Source: Thraustochytrium sp. TN22 (lineage: Eukaryota; Sar; Bigyra; Thraustochytrida; Thraustochytriidae). From it: a stretch of 64,000 nt of DNA. Made by a program: the position numbers and the translations under genes. A model generated the notes under the pieces. The model was given only the letters and a program-made list of their open reading frames with translations. It ran no database searches and was not told the DNA's origin. Positions 36,883 to 47,800 of this stretch are shown one piece after another. The DNA lies in NCBI GenBank assembly GCA_013306675.1, contig JABLUY010000049.1, forward strand, positions 62,001 through 126,000, read 5' to 3'. The first letter of the stretch is position 1. Every line of letters starts with the position of its first letter.

Positions 36883-38817
36883 ATGGCGGGGGCCGTACGG
36901 GGTGCGCAGGCGCCCGCCCTCGCCGGGTCCGCGGCCGCCAGCGCGCGCGCGCTGAGCGACGAGGGCACCATGGACGTGACGGTGGCCAAGGTGGTGCCGG
37001 ACGCCGAAGCGCAGGCGCTGGGCGCCGCCCAAGGCGCCGACGACGCCATCAAGGCCGGCGAGCGCAAGGAGTCCCTGCACAGCCAGTACCCAGCGTGGCG
37101 CGGCTGGGTGTCGCTGCTCTTTCTCATCGGCAACGTGGCGGTGCAGATTTATAGCCACCTCGGCCTGTCCATGGTGGTCCGGTCCAACATCGAGGTCGAA
37201 GAGACCAGCGAGACAGGCTCTACGCTCTCGGGCATCTCCAACTGCAAGCTCGCGGACCCCATCTTTCAGGCATGGTGGACGGCCGCCGGCAGCGACTCCG
37301 CGTACCAGAACATCATCAACTGCGCGTCCTCATACGTGTTCAGCGGCGCCGAAGGCTTTGAGACATGCATGCGCGAACCCGAGCAAGGCTACGAAGGCGG
37401 CGAAAGCTGCGTTCTCTGCTATGTGGACTACGTCGTTTGCGCAAGCGACGACTCGAGCCAGGGCTGCTACAGCGCCTGCCTCGCATCCGCCCTCGGTATC
37501 TCCACCGAGGCCCAGGACGACGCCTGCGTTGCGTGCTGCGTGGAGAAGTGCAACCCGGGATTTGATACATGCACGGGCCTAACCATGCCGGACCCGCCCG
37601 ACTCGCTCGACACGCGCCGCCAGCTCGCCGACGCGCCGCCCAGCGACCTCTACACTGTCTACGAGGTCTCCTTCGTCTCGTCCGTCAAGGACGCCTGGAA
37701 CTCGGGCGCCTACGCCGTTGCAATCTTTCTCACCGTGCTCTCCGGCATCTGGCCCTACACCAAGAACCTCATCATGTTCGTCGCCTGGTTCGTGCCCATG
37801 CAGGCCACCACGCGCTCCACCGTGCTCAAGAACCTCACGCGCCTCGCAAAGTGGTCGCTCGTCGACGTCTTTGTCGTTGTCATCATCGTCGCGGCGCTCA
37901 AGCTCGACCTGCGCAGCGACCTGCCCGCTCCCTACGACCGCATCTACGTCGTGGCCGAGTCGCGCCCGGCCATCTACACGTTCTGCCTCGCTGCCATTTG
38001 GGACCTCGTGCAGGGCGAGTGGATGCGCTTCATGCATCTGCGCTCCATTGAGCACGCCTCCCCGGCTCTCCCCGAAGCCCGTGACCTCATCTCGGCCGCC
38101 ACCTTCCGCGATGGCTCCGTCGCTTGCGGCTCCTTTGCACGCCTCAACTACCTCGCCGTCTGCGTCGCCCAGATCGCCCTCATCATCGTCGGCAGCTTTC
38201 TCGGCCTCGTCCGCTTCAGTCTCCACGGCTCCGCGCTCAATGGCTCCCTCTTTTACAACGAGGAGGGCGTCATCGGCGAGTACTCGCTCTTCGGGCTCGG
38301 CAAGGAGATCGTTACCCCGGCCCGCATCTCCACCAGCGACAGTGCCCCAGGCACCTGGGTCCTCGCCATCGTCTTTCTGCTTTGCAGCATCTGGCTCCCC
38401 CTCGTCATGTCCATCGGCTTCATCAAGGCGCTCTACCTCGTCAGTCGCGGCCGCTGGGGCGGCCTTCCGCGTGCCAAGACGCTCGCCACCGCTTGCGACA
38501 TCATTGGCGGCTTTGCGGCTCTCGATGTTTTTCTCGCCTCCGTAATTGTCACCATGGTCGAGTGGGAGCGCTTCGTCAATTCGGCGCTCCAGTCCATCGT
38601 CCAGGACTTTGAGAACGCCGGTGCCTGTGAGAGTCCTTGCCTGCAGATGGATGCTGACATTCTCCCCATTGTCGGCGCCGTCGCCGCGGCCGTCGGCCTC
38701 GGCTGGGCCATTGAGCTCTTCTTCACCTACGTCTTCGCCCAGATCTACCACCCGTCCGAGCAGACCTGGCTCGGCCCGCGTCTCTTCAACGCCTGTGCCT
38801 GTCTCTTCAAGCGCTAG
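36883..38817 (+). CDS. PqiA-like multi-pass membrane protein with Cys-rich loop
   Basis: 644 residues from the first ATG (MAGAVRGAQA); the open frame reaches a GTG twenty codons earlier. A cytosolic N-terminal region is followed by a first membrane helix (WVSLLFLIGNVAVQIY, about 72-90). A lumenal/extracellular domain with about 15 Cys follows (for example CVLCYVDYVVC, CVACCVEKC). Then comes the PqiA-type core: LSGIWPYTKNLIMFVAWFVP, RLAKWSLVDVFVVVII, and several helices to the C-terminus. Bacterial PqiA belongs to lipid/stress-related envelope systems; eukaryotic relatives are little studied. No MCE partner is visible here. The C-terminus is near CACLFKR, possibly lipid-modified (inference). 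Confidence 0.65.
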   Translation: MAGAVRGAQAPALAGSAAASARALSDEGTMDVTVAKVVPDAEAQALGAAQGADDAIKAGERKESLHSQYPAWRGWVSLLFLIGNVAVQIYSHLGLSMVVRSNIEVEETSETGSTLSGISNCKLADPIFQAWWTAAGSDSAYQNIINCASSYVFSGAEGFETCMREPEQGYEGGESCVLCYVDYVVCASDDSSQGCYSACLASALGISTEAQDDACVACCVEKCNPGFDTCTGLTMPDPPDSLDTRRQLADAPPSDLYTVYEVSFVSSVKDAWNSGAYAVAIFLTVLSGIWPYTKNLIMFVAWFVPMQATTRSTVLKNLTRLAKWSLVDVFVVVIIVAALKLDLRSDLPAPYDRIYVVAESRPAIYTFCLAAIWDLVQGEWMRFMHLRSIEHASPALPEARDLISAATFRDGSVACGSFARLNYLAVCVAQIALIIVGSFLGLVRFSLHGSALNGSLFYNEEGVIGEYSLFGLGKEIVTPARISTSDSAPGTWVLAIVFLLCSIWLPLVMSIGFIKALYLVSRGRWGGLPRAKTLATACDIIGGFAALDVFLASVIVTMVEWERFVNSALQSIVQDFENAGACESPCLQMDADILPIVGAVAAAVGLGWAIELFFTYVFAQIYHPSEQTWLGPRLFNACACLFKR

Positions 38818-38937
38818 CGACTGTCAGGCAGCCTGAGCCCCTTTTTGCGTCCCGCTCGTTTTCTGCGACGCACCTCCGCTCGCAAGGGACGCATGCCTTA
38901 CATAGGATTCAAACTGATCGAAGTTAGATCTTGTCAT

Positions 38938-39290
38938 GATGTCAAGGGACGGCGTGCGACGGGGCCTGACTGGAAAAACAGGGCGGAAGATTTTATTTTA
39001 AAACAAGAACCACACCTGGATGCCCGACCCGTCGGAAGCCGACTCCCCGAGCGGCGAAATCTCTCCGAGACTCCACTCAACCGGCGAATACTTCCACGCG
39101 GCAGAGAAAAAGCCCAACGCCTGATCGCGTCGATCGACAATGCAGCATCCACTGCATAGGCCTCGCAACCAACAGTCTGGCGCCGCGCCGCCCCCCGGCA
39201 ATTCGCAAACTCTCGCAACACCGCTCCACCTGGCTTACCAGCGCCTGGCCGCCTCGGCCTGCGCGGGGGCGGGGCTTTGTTACCTTTCTA
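38938..39290. repeat. Dispersed repeat family, simple A-B-C copy
   Basis: Blocks A (38945-39050), B (39060-39135) and C (about 39175-39290, with GCGCGGGGGCGGGGCTTTGTT) match the rearranged copies at 18.6-19.45 kb but are more diverged. This gives the likely original block order. The rest of 38818-39400 has no gene. Confidence 0.7.
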
Positions 39291-39400
39291 TATCCATCTT
39301 TCACCAGCTCGTTGCTTCATCACTTGTTTTACATGATTTTCGAAATGGTTTTGCCGCCGCCTTGCCACGTCCATCCCGATCGCTTTCTCTCTTCTTATTA

Positions 39401-40012
39401 TTACACAGCGCGTTCGATACGCAAGGCCTCCTCCAAGTCAGCTACGCGCACCGTCAAGCTTGCGTGCTCGTGCCGCAGCCCGTCAATCACCTCCTGCTTG
39501 ACCGCGAGCTCGCCCTCAAGCCCTAGGCGCGCCTCACGCTCGAAATGCGCCTGCTGCTCCAGGAGCGCGCACCGCTCACGCAGCGCCGCCACCTGCTGCT
39601 CCGCGTGCGCCGCCCGTGCTCGTGCCTCGTCCAGAATCTTGCCTGCGGCCTCCAGCGGCCGCCTCGCGCGCTCCTGCAGCGTGCGGACGCTCTGCTTGAG
39701 CTCCTCCAGCGGCGCCGCGCCGTGCTCCTGCAGCTCGCGCCGCGCCGTGGCCGCGTCCAGCTGCAGCGCCGCCTTGTCGCGGCGCAGCGCCTCCAGCTCC
39801 GCCTGCAGTGCCGTCTCGCGCGCCACGCGCTCGCGCTGCTGCCGCTCGGCTCTGGCCGCCTCCGTTCGCTTCACCTTTTCCAGCTCCGCCTCGGCGCGCT
39901 CCGCGCGCTCGTGCTCGCGGTAAAGGTGCACCTGCAGGCGGTCCTGCGCGCGCCTGCTCGCCGCGGCCTCGCGCTGCAAGAAGGCCTCGCTCGCCCGCGC
40001 GCACGTCTCCAT
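39401..40012 (-). CDS. Coiled-coil protein
   Basis: 203 residues, almost entirely alpha-helical heptads rich in Arg, Glu, Ala and Leu (for example AERAEAELEKVKR, LQAELEALRRDKAALQLDAA). No globular domain or membrane segment is visible. It sits head-to-head with the ankyrin gene 88 bp away, suggesting shared control. It may be a structural or cytoskeletal adaptor; function unknown. Confidence is limited because Arg/Ala/Glu-rich frames can arise by chance in GC-rich DNA, but the heptad pattern and opposed start favour a real gene. Confidence 0.55.
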   Translation of the reverse strand: METCARASEAFLQREAAASRRAQDRLQVHLYREHERAERAEAELEKVKRTEAARAERQQRERVARETALQAELEALRRDKAALQLDAATARRELQEHGAAPLEELKQSVRTLQERARRPLEAAGKILDEARARAAHAEQQVAALRERCALLEQQAHFEREARLGLEGELAVKQEVIDGLRHEHASLTVRVADLEEALRIERAV

Positions 40013-40100
40013 CGTCGCGCCAAGAGCTTGCTGATCTGTTCTACCCGTCCGCCACTGCGCGCGTGCATGCCTCTGCGGTTACTCTCCCTCGAGAGCGCTG
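40013..40100. promoter_or_regulatory. Short bidirectional promoter
   Basis: Only 88 bp separate the opposed ATGs of the coiled-coil and ankyrin genes. No TATA or other named element is evident. Confidence 0.35.
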
Positions 40101-41597
40101 ATGCGCGTTGTGATTGATCGCTCGCTGCACCGGTGTGTGCTGAGACGGTGCGCGCGCCACAAGGAAAAGAGAACCAGCAGCGATGACGATGGGTGCCGAT
40201 GGGTGGATCCCGAAGGGCGCGGGGTGAACGATGGGAGCGGCGAGCTGGCCTCGCTGCACGACACGCGCAATCCTGGCCCGCCGCACACCATGCTGTATGA
40301 GTACAAGTCGAGGTTCACGCAGCGAGCGCTGCGCAGCGACTCGTGGCAGCCACCGAGGCGGAATGCGCAGGAGGAGGCACGCCGCGCGAGACGCGAGGCG
40401 CGCTTGGAGCAGGCGCGCAGGAGCTGGGCGACGCAGAGGAAGCGAGCAAACGATGCGGCAAGGGAGCATCGCCGCGAGCAGCGCCTAGAAAAGGGTTTCG
40501 ACCCGCTCGTAGAGTCCACCATGCTGCCCTTTCGCCCCTTCGAGGCGCTAGACAACCTCGGGAGCGCCGGCGAGACGCTGCTGCAACTCACACAAGGCCC
40601 GTTCAGCGCTCTGCCGCGCCTCGAGCGCGAGCTCGCCAGGGAAAAAGGCCGCGTCCCCGAGGGGGGCCAGAGGGTCGCAACGCCGTGCAAGCCGGGCTGC
40701 ACCCTTACCCTGCGTAAGCTGCGCCGCCACACGCGATCCACGCGCGACCTGAACCTCGACAAGGTCGACAGCCTGCTCGAAACATCCTTCCTCCACGTTC
40801 CAAGTGCTGCCGAGCGCGCCGCGGCCTTGCCGGCCGAGGAGGACTTGCAAACGCAAAGGAACGACGCAGCCAAAGACCCCAAGGAGCAACCCTGCACAGG
40901 CTTCTCCGGGCTCTTTCCTCGGCCAAAAACGAGGCCGGCCTCTGCTTCCGTGTCCCAGCCGGGCAAAAGCCAGAACCAGGCGCACGAGGAGCGCCACCCC
41001 GGCCACGTGCTCGACACGCGTGAGCAACGCCGCTTCGTATCTTGCGCCCGCCAGGGCCGATTGTCGGAGATGAAGGCGCTCTTTCGCGCGAACCGCCTCA
41101 GCGGCAAGCTCGACATCAACGCACTCTGCGACAACGGCGACTCAGCCTTGCACGCTGCTGCTATCGCCTCACAGGACGAGGTCGTGGAGTACCTCGTTCG
41201 GATGAAGGCGAGCCAGTCCACTACAAACGCGGACGACCTGCTGCCCTGGGAGGTCCTCAAGCTCAGCCCGTGCGGCCATCCGACACACAAGCACTACCCG
41301 CGCTATCGCCGCTGCAACGCTATGCTCATGGAGGACATTAGGTTCTTTGAGGCGGCCAAGCGCGGTGAACTCGACAGATTACTCTGGCTGCAGGACCTCG
41401 GCGAGGCCAACCTCGAGTCGCGCAACGTGCACGGCATGACTGCTTTGCACTTGGCTGCCATGCATGGCCAGCGGAAACTCATTCGTGGCCTCCTGGACCG
41501 CGGTGTCGACCCGCGTCCACGCAACAATCTCGGCCAGACGCCCATGGACATGCTTCCACGCAAGCTCTGGGATGAGTTCAAGGACGTCTTGGAATGA
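40101..41597 (+). CDS. Ankyrin-repeat protein
   Basis: 498 residues. The first ~300 are basic and disordered with a predicted helix (EEARRARREARLEQARRSWATQRKRA). The C-terminal half has ankyrin units: RRFVSCARQGRLSEMKALF, NGDSALHAAAIASQDEVVEYLV, FFEAAKRGELDRLLWL, and HGMTALHLAAMHGQRKLIRGLLDRGVD. The classic TALHLAA helix is well kept. A spacer rich in His/Tyr (CGHPTHKHYPRYRR) separates the two repeat pairs. The Met at about residue 64 (MLYEYKSRF) is an alternative start if the true 5' end is shorter. It probably serves as a protein-binding adaptor; partner unknown. It converges on the large gene ending at 41866. Confidence 0.65.
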   Translation: MRVVIDRSLHRCVLRRCARHKEKRTSSDDDGCRWVDPEGRGVNDGSGELASLHDTRNPGPPHTMLYEYKSRFTQRALRSDSWQPPRRNAQEEARRARREARLEQARRSWATQRKRANDAAREHRREQRLEKGFDPLVESTMLPFRPFEALDNLGSAGETLLQLTQGPFSALPRLERELAREKGRVPEGGQRVATPCKPGCTLTLRKLRRHTRSTRDLNLDKVDSLLETSFLHVPSAAERAAALPAEEDLQTQRNDAAKDPKEQPCTGFSGLFPRPKTRPASASVSQPGKSQNQAHEERHPGHVLDTREQRRFVSCARQGRLSEMKALFRANRLSGKLDINALCDNGDSALHAAAIASQDEVVEYLVRMKASQSTTNADDLLPWEVLKLSPCGHPTHKHYPRYRRCNAMLMEDIRFFEAAKRGELDRLLWLQDLGEANLESRNVHGMTALHLAAMHGQRKLIRGLLDRGVDPRPRNNLGQTPMDMLPRKLWDEFKDVLE

Positions 41598-41865
41598 TCG
41601 CTTCGCAATGACACTCCGAAATGCCATCCTCTCGGCCAGGCGGACCCTCATGAGTGAGGTGAGGCGGCTTTTGCCCAAGGCTTTGGGCGAGCTCTCACTG
41701 TCAGTGACATCCAATTTTATGCATGACGGATTCAAAGAACGGCCTGTCTTTTTCTCTTTTCCGTGGCCACACGGCCGTTCGAACCCATCTGTGCTCTCTG
41801 TGGCTGGGCAACGAGACCAACCCCGCTTCATGCAAGCACGCACAGCTTTTCTAAAATAAAGCTAC

Positions 41866-44800
41866 TTACGTCTGCTTGTCGCCCGCTGCTTCTGTCGGCA
41901 GGTCAGCTGCCTTCGCAGCAACTGGTGCAGCAGGCTTGGCGTCCCCCTTGGACATCTTGCGACGCTTGCCCGGCTTGGCCTGTCGCGTGGTGGCGAGCTC
42001 GGGGAAGAGCTCCCTGCATCTGGCAGTGATCTTCTTGATCTCCTCCGCCGAGAGCGCGGCGCGCGGCGGGTCCCCCTGGTAGGCGCTGAACGCGCGGCTC
42101 AGCTGGTTGGAAGCTCGCGTCTGGATACGCTCACGCTCCTCCTTGAGGCTGCCTTGCGACTGCAGCAGCGCGCTTACCTTGGTGCACTCCGTGTAGACAT
42201 GAAAGGCATGCTGCAGCGTGGTCTTGCGGTGGGACGTCGCAGCCTCGACCTCTGCTTCCACGATCCGATCGAGGGCCTCGACCGCCGCGCACGCGCAGCG
42301 TAGCACCGTCTCCCGGCTCGACACGCTATCGCGCTTGCGGTCGGTCTTGATTTCATGGTGCAGGCCCCCCAGCTGCTCGAGCAGGCCAATCGCCTTGTCA
42401 AAGTCCTTGCGCGCGACGCACAGCTCCAGGTACGTCTGCATGTACCGGAGGCGAGTTACCTCCATCTTCCACCACGGTCGATTCACATAGTCGAAGCGGA
42501 TCGTGTACTCCGGGTACAAGATGACGCACATGCGCTCCGTTGCCTTCCGATGCAAGAGCCCGTCCATCGCCGCGAGCGCCTTGCCAAGCCAGTCCTCGCG
42601 ATCGCCTGGCAGCAGGGCGCCGCCCTCGAGGATGCACCGCGCGTACCGATGCACGGCGCGATGATTGGCGCGGTCGCACGACTTGCCAAAGCAGGCCTCC
42701 AAGCCCTGCAGGCAGTCCAGCAGCACGGCGGCGGCGCCCACGTGCCCATCAGCCTTGGCTCGTGTTGAATCGTGCCAGACCTCAGGCTCAGCCACAGCCA
42801 CCATCGCGTTTGCCGGGTCTCGCAGGAGCGCCTTGGCGCGCGCCGTGTGCAGCCGGTATCTCGCCTCGGCCTTGCAAATGGCCGAATCGTCGCCTTTGAC
42901 CTGAGCCCGCTCCAGCGCCTCCTTGTACAGCCTCAAAACGTCCACCACGGGTCGGTCGCCGCACTTCTCCATCGCGCGCGCCAGCAGGAAGAGCGCGGCA
43001 TGCTCTGACTCGGGCTCCTCAGACGACGAAGACTTCTTGTCGCCACCGTCATCCCCCTCGCTGCCAGCCGCGCTCCGGCGGTCGTTCTCGGCGCGCATGG
43101 CCGCGGTGCCGCGCTTGAGCGCCACCGCGCGCTCAAAGGTTCGTAGCGCCAGCGCGCAGGCGCTCTTGTACCGATGGGCGTCCACACGCCGCAGCCAGCC
43201 CAGGTTCGCAAACACGTGGCTGCCCAGCATGATGAGACAGTCGTAGATGCTCTCCTCCGGGTTCTCCGGCTCGTGCATACGTTGGCTGCCCGGCGCGAGC
43301 GGCTCCACCTCGCTCGCTGGAAGCGCAAAGTCCATCTCGTCGTCATCCTCGTAGCAAACGTCAAAAGTCCCGTCCTCGTTCAGCCGCGTCACGTACGCCT
43401 CCATCCACTCGCCCTTGCGGAAGCGCGCCTTGACTCGGTCGTACGCGCGCACGCCGGCGCTCGGCCGCGCCTTCTCCTCCAGCACGCGCTCCGCCACGAC
43501 GATTGACGCCTCCCACGCCTTGATGGGCAGCGTGTACGAGGCGCCTGCCATCGCCTGAATGTCGGACTTGGCGTTCTGCGTGCGGAAGCTGCGCGCCGCG
43601 TCCGCGTCCGCTTCCTCTGCTCGCCGCGAATACAGATCCAGCATCGCGCTGCAAATCGACGGCGCAGACATTTTGATGCGCTGCGCCTTGGCGCCCGAGC
43701 TAGCCAGCGTGAACCACGACAGGAATCGCCACGGATTGAATCCGAGGTCCACGCGGCGCGCCTCGATGCTTGTCTCCAGGTCACGCAGGTAGCCTGTAAG
43801 CTCCTCGTCGCCCTTGGCTGGGTTTAGCCTTGGCAGTTTGGGCAGCAGCTCCTCTACCAGAGCCGCATACGCCGCAGGCAGTCGCTCGTTCATTTCCTTG
43901 CTCGAGACAACGTCCGCCGGCCGCTTTGTAGCACGGGCGTCCAGGAACGCTTGCGCCCCGCGCAAAAAGTTCTCCTGCCCTTGCTCATCCGCCTCCATGT
44001 CCACGCTGGCCTGCATCGTGCTGGCCTGCATTGCACGGGCTTGCATCGCGCTGGCCTGCATTGCACGGGCTTGCATCGCGCTGGCCTGCATTGCGCGGGC
44101 TTGCCCCGCGGGTTCCACTCCCTTTTCTTGCTCTTGCTCTTGCTTCTGCTCTTGCTCTTGCTCTTGCTCCTGCTCTTGCTCTTGCTCTTGCTCATTCTTC
44201 TGCTTCTCCTCATGCTCTTGCTCTTGCTTCTGCTCTTGCTCTTGCTCTTGCTTCTGCTCTTGCTTCTGCTCTTGCTCTTGCTCTTGCTCTTGAGCATCCT
44301 GTGGCATCGGTGCCGTCTCCGTGACGGTGCCCGCAGGAGGGTTGCTAGAGGCATCGATCAAAACGGCCGTCACCTTGCCCTCGAACGGCGGACGGCGCTC
44401 CGTCTCGACGAAGCTGCGCACAAGGAGGTAGCGCACAAGCCGCTTCATGCTCTTTGGGCTTTCGTAGTTGCGGTCCTCAGACAGGATGCGACTGTCCAAG
44501 TAATTGAGCAGGTAACGCATGAGCTCGGCGCGCCGCGCCACGGGCCAGTCGGCCAAGCTCGCAGGCCCGCACATCTCCACGGACACGTCATGCACGATGC
44601 GGCGAGGAAGCGACTTGGATGCGGGCGTGGCAAAGACGAAGCGGCCAACCTGTGCGCGAGGGTCCACGGCCTGCGCCGATTCCTTCTCACGGCCATGCGC
44701 GTCGCTAAACTCCGAGACGCCGTAGAGGACCACGATCATGTCCGAGAGCGTCGCCTGCCGCAGCTCCTCGAGCTTCTTGTAAAGGCGCGCGTCCAAGGAC

Positions 44801-47800
44801 TGCAACGCCACGATGGTGCGCCGGTCGGCCAGCAGCGCGGTCGCAGCCGTTTTGAGCGGCATGCGCACGTCCTCGTCAACGTTCTGTGTGATGTTGTGCA
44901 CCTCGTAGCCGAGCTTGGCCAGTGCCACGCCCCGGGCGCGCTCCTCGTGGCCTCCCGGTTCATCTTCTGGGGTCTCGCTGCAAAAGCCCAAAAGACGTGT
45001 GATGCTCAAAAGTACCAGCTGGCCAGACCACGTCGCGTTCCGCTTCGAGCCATGTGCCGTGCTGCGCACAAAGACGAGCAGTGCAGGTTGCACGAGTCGG
45101 CTGAAGCAGGCACGCACCACGTCTCGGCGCGCGTCCTCTGCCGCACGAAAGACATCCGTGAAGGTGTGCCAGACTTCGGCTACCGCGGCTGCGAAGCTGC
45201 CTGCCGCGTTGTACTTTGGGTGCGGCGAGGCCGTCAGGTTCACGTCGCTCAGTTCCACGAGCAGGTCCTGGAGCTCTTTCGCGCTCAGGCACAGGGCGTC
45301 CACCAGCACCTCGCACGTCTGGTTGGCGCAAGAATCCTCGTAGGAGGCAGCCATGCACAGCCTGCGCACCAAGGTGCCACTGTCGATGCCGAACGACGGG
45401 GCACTCGCCACCACGGCACGCACCACCTCGGTCCAGCCAGCGCCAGAACCGACCCACGGCTCTGGTGACCAGGTGCCGTCATGCTTCGCGAGCACGTCCA
45501 GGCAGTTCTCCACGAGCGCGCTGTGGGTCTCATGCGTCGGTGACGACTCGTCGCGGATCTCGCGCACCAACGCGTCAAGTAGCCTGGCCGCCAGATCGTA
45601 GAAGCGCTTGCGCGCCTCCGGGTCCACGTCGGGCAGGCAGGCGCGTAACATGACGAGCGTCTCAACGCGGCGCAGGACCTCTTCGTCGTCCTCGCCGATA
45701 GCCACGCCTGCATTCGCGCCCGCGACGGCCGGGCCCGCTGCCGCGCCAACAGGATCAGCAGCACCAGCGGCAGCACCAGCACCCGCAGCGCCCGAAGAGC
45801 CACTCGCGGGCGGGAGAGCCGCAGTGGCAAGAGCAGGCGCACCACTTCGTTCCTCGTACTGGCGCTTTTGATCGGTTTCTGCGACGAACTCGGACCACTG
45901 CGCGAGGCCGCGCGAGTTTGGGTCCGCGGTGGACAGGTAGTGCTCCAGGACCTGATCGAAGCGCTTGCGCAGAAGTTCCTTGTTGCGCTGCAGCCTACCG
46001 CTCAGATACTCGACCTTGACCTGCGCGATAGTGCGCCGCCAGGCGAGATAGGACCGTTTGGTCGCGACAGCCTCGAGCGAGATGACGGCGTCATGATGCA
46101 CGTGCGGCAGTCGGACTTCATCGGCGCCGCACGCATGCAGCGAGCGCTCGCAGCGATCCAGCGCCCTCTTGGCAACCGCAGCGTCGGCTGGACTGTCAAA
46201 GTTCGCGTAAATGCGAGTCGTGAGCCAGTCCACGCGGCGAGAGAGCCGCGTCGCCTCGCGTAGCGCGCGGTCGCCCGGCGCGAACACCAGCCGCTCGAGC
46301 CCTTGCCTGGCGTACGAATAGAGCGCCGAGGCGAGGCGGCGGCACCGAGCCTGCTCGTGGGAGTCCACGCGCGCGCTCTGCGACCAATCAGCCAAGAGCT
46401 CCGAAAGGATGGTCGCGGACTCGATGCGCATGACAGCCTCCGGCTCAGTCGCGAGCCAATCTACGCTCGCCGAGGCAAACACGTCCAGCACCTTGCACAC
46501 CGCGCCGGCCAGCGTGTCCACAGCGACAAGGTCGTCGCCGGCGTTGAGCATCGCCGGCGGCAGCTTGCTCACCGCATGCAGCACGTGGCAAAGCGCGACC
46601 TCCGGCGTTGCGCCGCGCGTGGCTAGCGCCACGTCCTGCAGCCACGTGTGCGCAGCCGCTGCCGAGCTTAGAGCGCTGCTAGATCGGCCCAGGCGGGCGC
46701 GCTTGGACCGTGCCGCAAAGGGCTGATCCCAACGCGGCGCGCGGGAGGCACGCTCGTCGAGCTCCTGCTCGCTGACGCTGGCCGCCTGGGCACCAGTGAC
46801 GCCCTGCTTGGCCGTACCGTTCCCGTCATCTCTTGAGTCGTCCTCCGAATCGGACTCGCTCTCCGAGTCCGAGTCCGGCGACATGACCTTGGCGATCTGG
46901 GCCAGGTCGCCCTGGACCGCAGCGAGCGCCTCAGTCTCCAGCTTCTTGCTCGCGTCCGATTTTGTGTCGCGCCGGCGTCGCGTCTTCTCCTCCTCCTTGC
47001 CGCCCAGCGAGCGCCTGCTGCTCTTGCGGAAGGGGGCTGCCTTGCCTCGGTCCGCATTCTTCCTTCGCCCTCCCTTTTTGGCTTCGGCCTCCACACCCGC
47101 TTGCGCTTCGGACTCGTTGGACGCAGGATCACTGTCCGCCGCCGCCACAGATGCGGGCGCGGGCGCGGGCGCAGCATCCGAGGCCTCCTCTGCGTGGCTC
47201 GAAGCACCAGCGGCATTCGATGCTGCTGGCTGAGCTGCACTAGGCTGGGCCTCCTCGCCAGTTGCAGTGCCTTCTGACGCCGCAGACTGCTCGGCGTCCT
47301 CGACCAAGGCTGCCACGCCTGCGCTCGGCTCCGGGCAGCGGATTGTCAGCGCCACGCGGATGCCGGGACGCAGAGTGAGTTGGCGAAAAAACTCCTCGAG
47401 AAGGCCCTCCAGGAGCTCAAAGAGCGCCTTGGGGTTGCCCTGAACCATGCGCATCTGTGTCGCCTCGCGCGATGACTGAAGCGCGACGGTCCCGCGCGCC
47501 TGGAGGCTGGCGCGCCGGAACTGCATCGCCTCGTGGAGCCGCTTGCGCTCCGCCGGGCGCAAGGCCGCGTCCACCACATCCGACCAAGGGCGCTTCTTCT
47601 CCTCGGCCATGCTGTCATCTTCTGGCGAGGCGAGCAGCGTGCGGAAGAGGTGCGCCCACGCAAAAGCTGGCTCTCGCGCGGCCACCGCGTGCGCGAGGGC
47701 GGCACAGGCCGCGTCGTCCGCGAGCGCAAAGGTGGCGTGCATGAGGCCGACCCAGAGGTCGTGCGGCACGAAGGTCCACTCGCCGCGGAGCGCCTCTTCG

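Noticed and set aside
43951-45468. Leucine-run protein on the plus strand
   Set aside because: Poly-Leu is the reverse reading of the EQ/KQ hexamer tract of the CABIN1-like gene.
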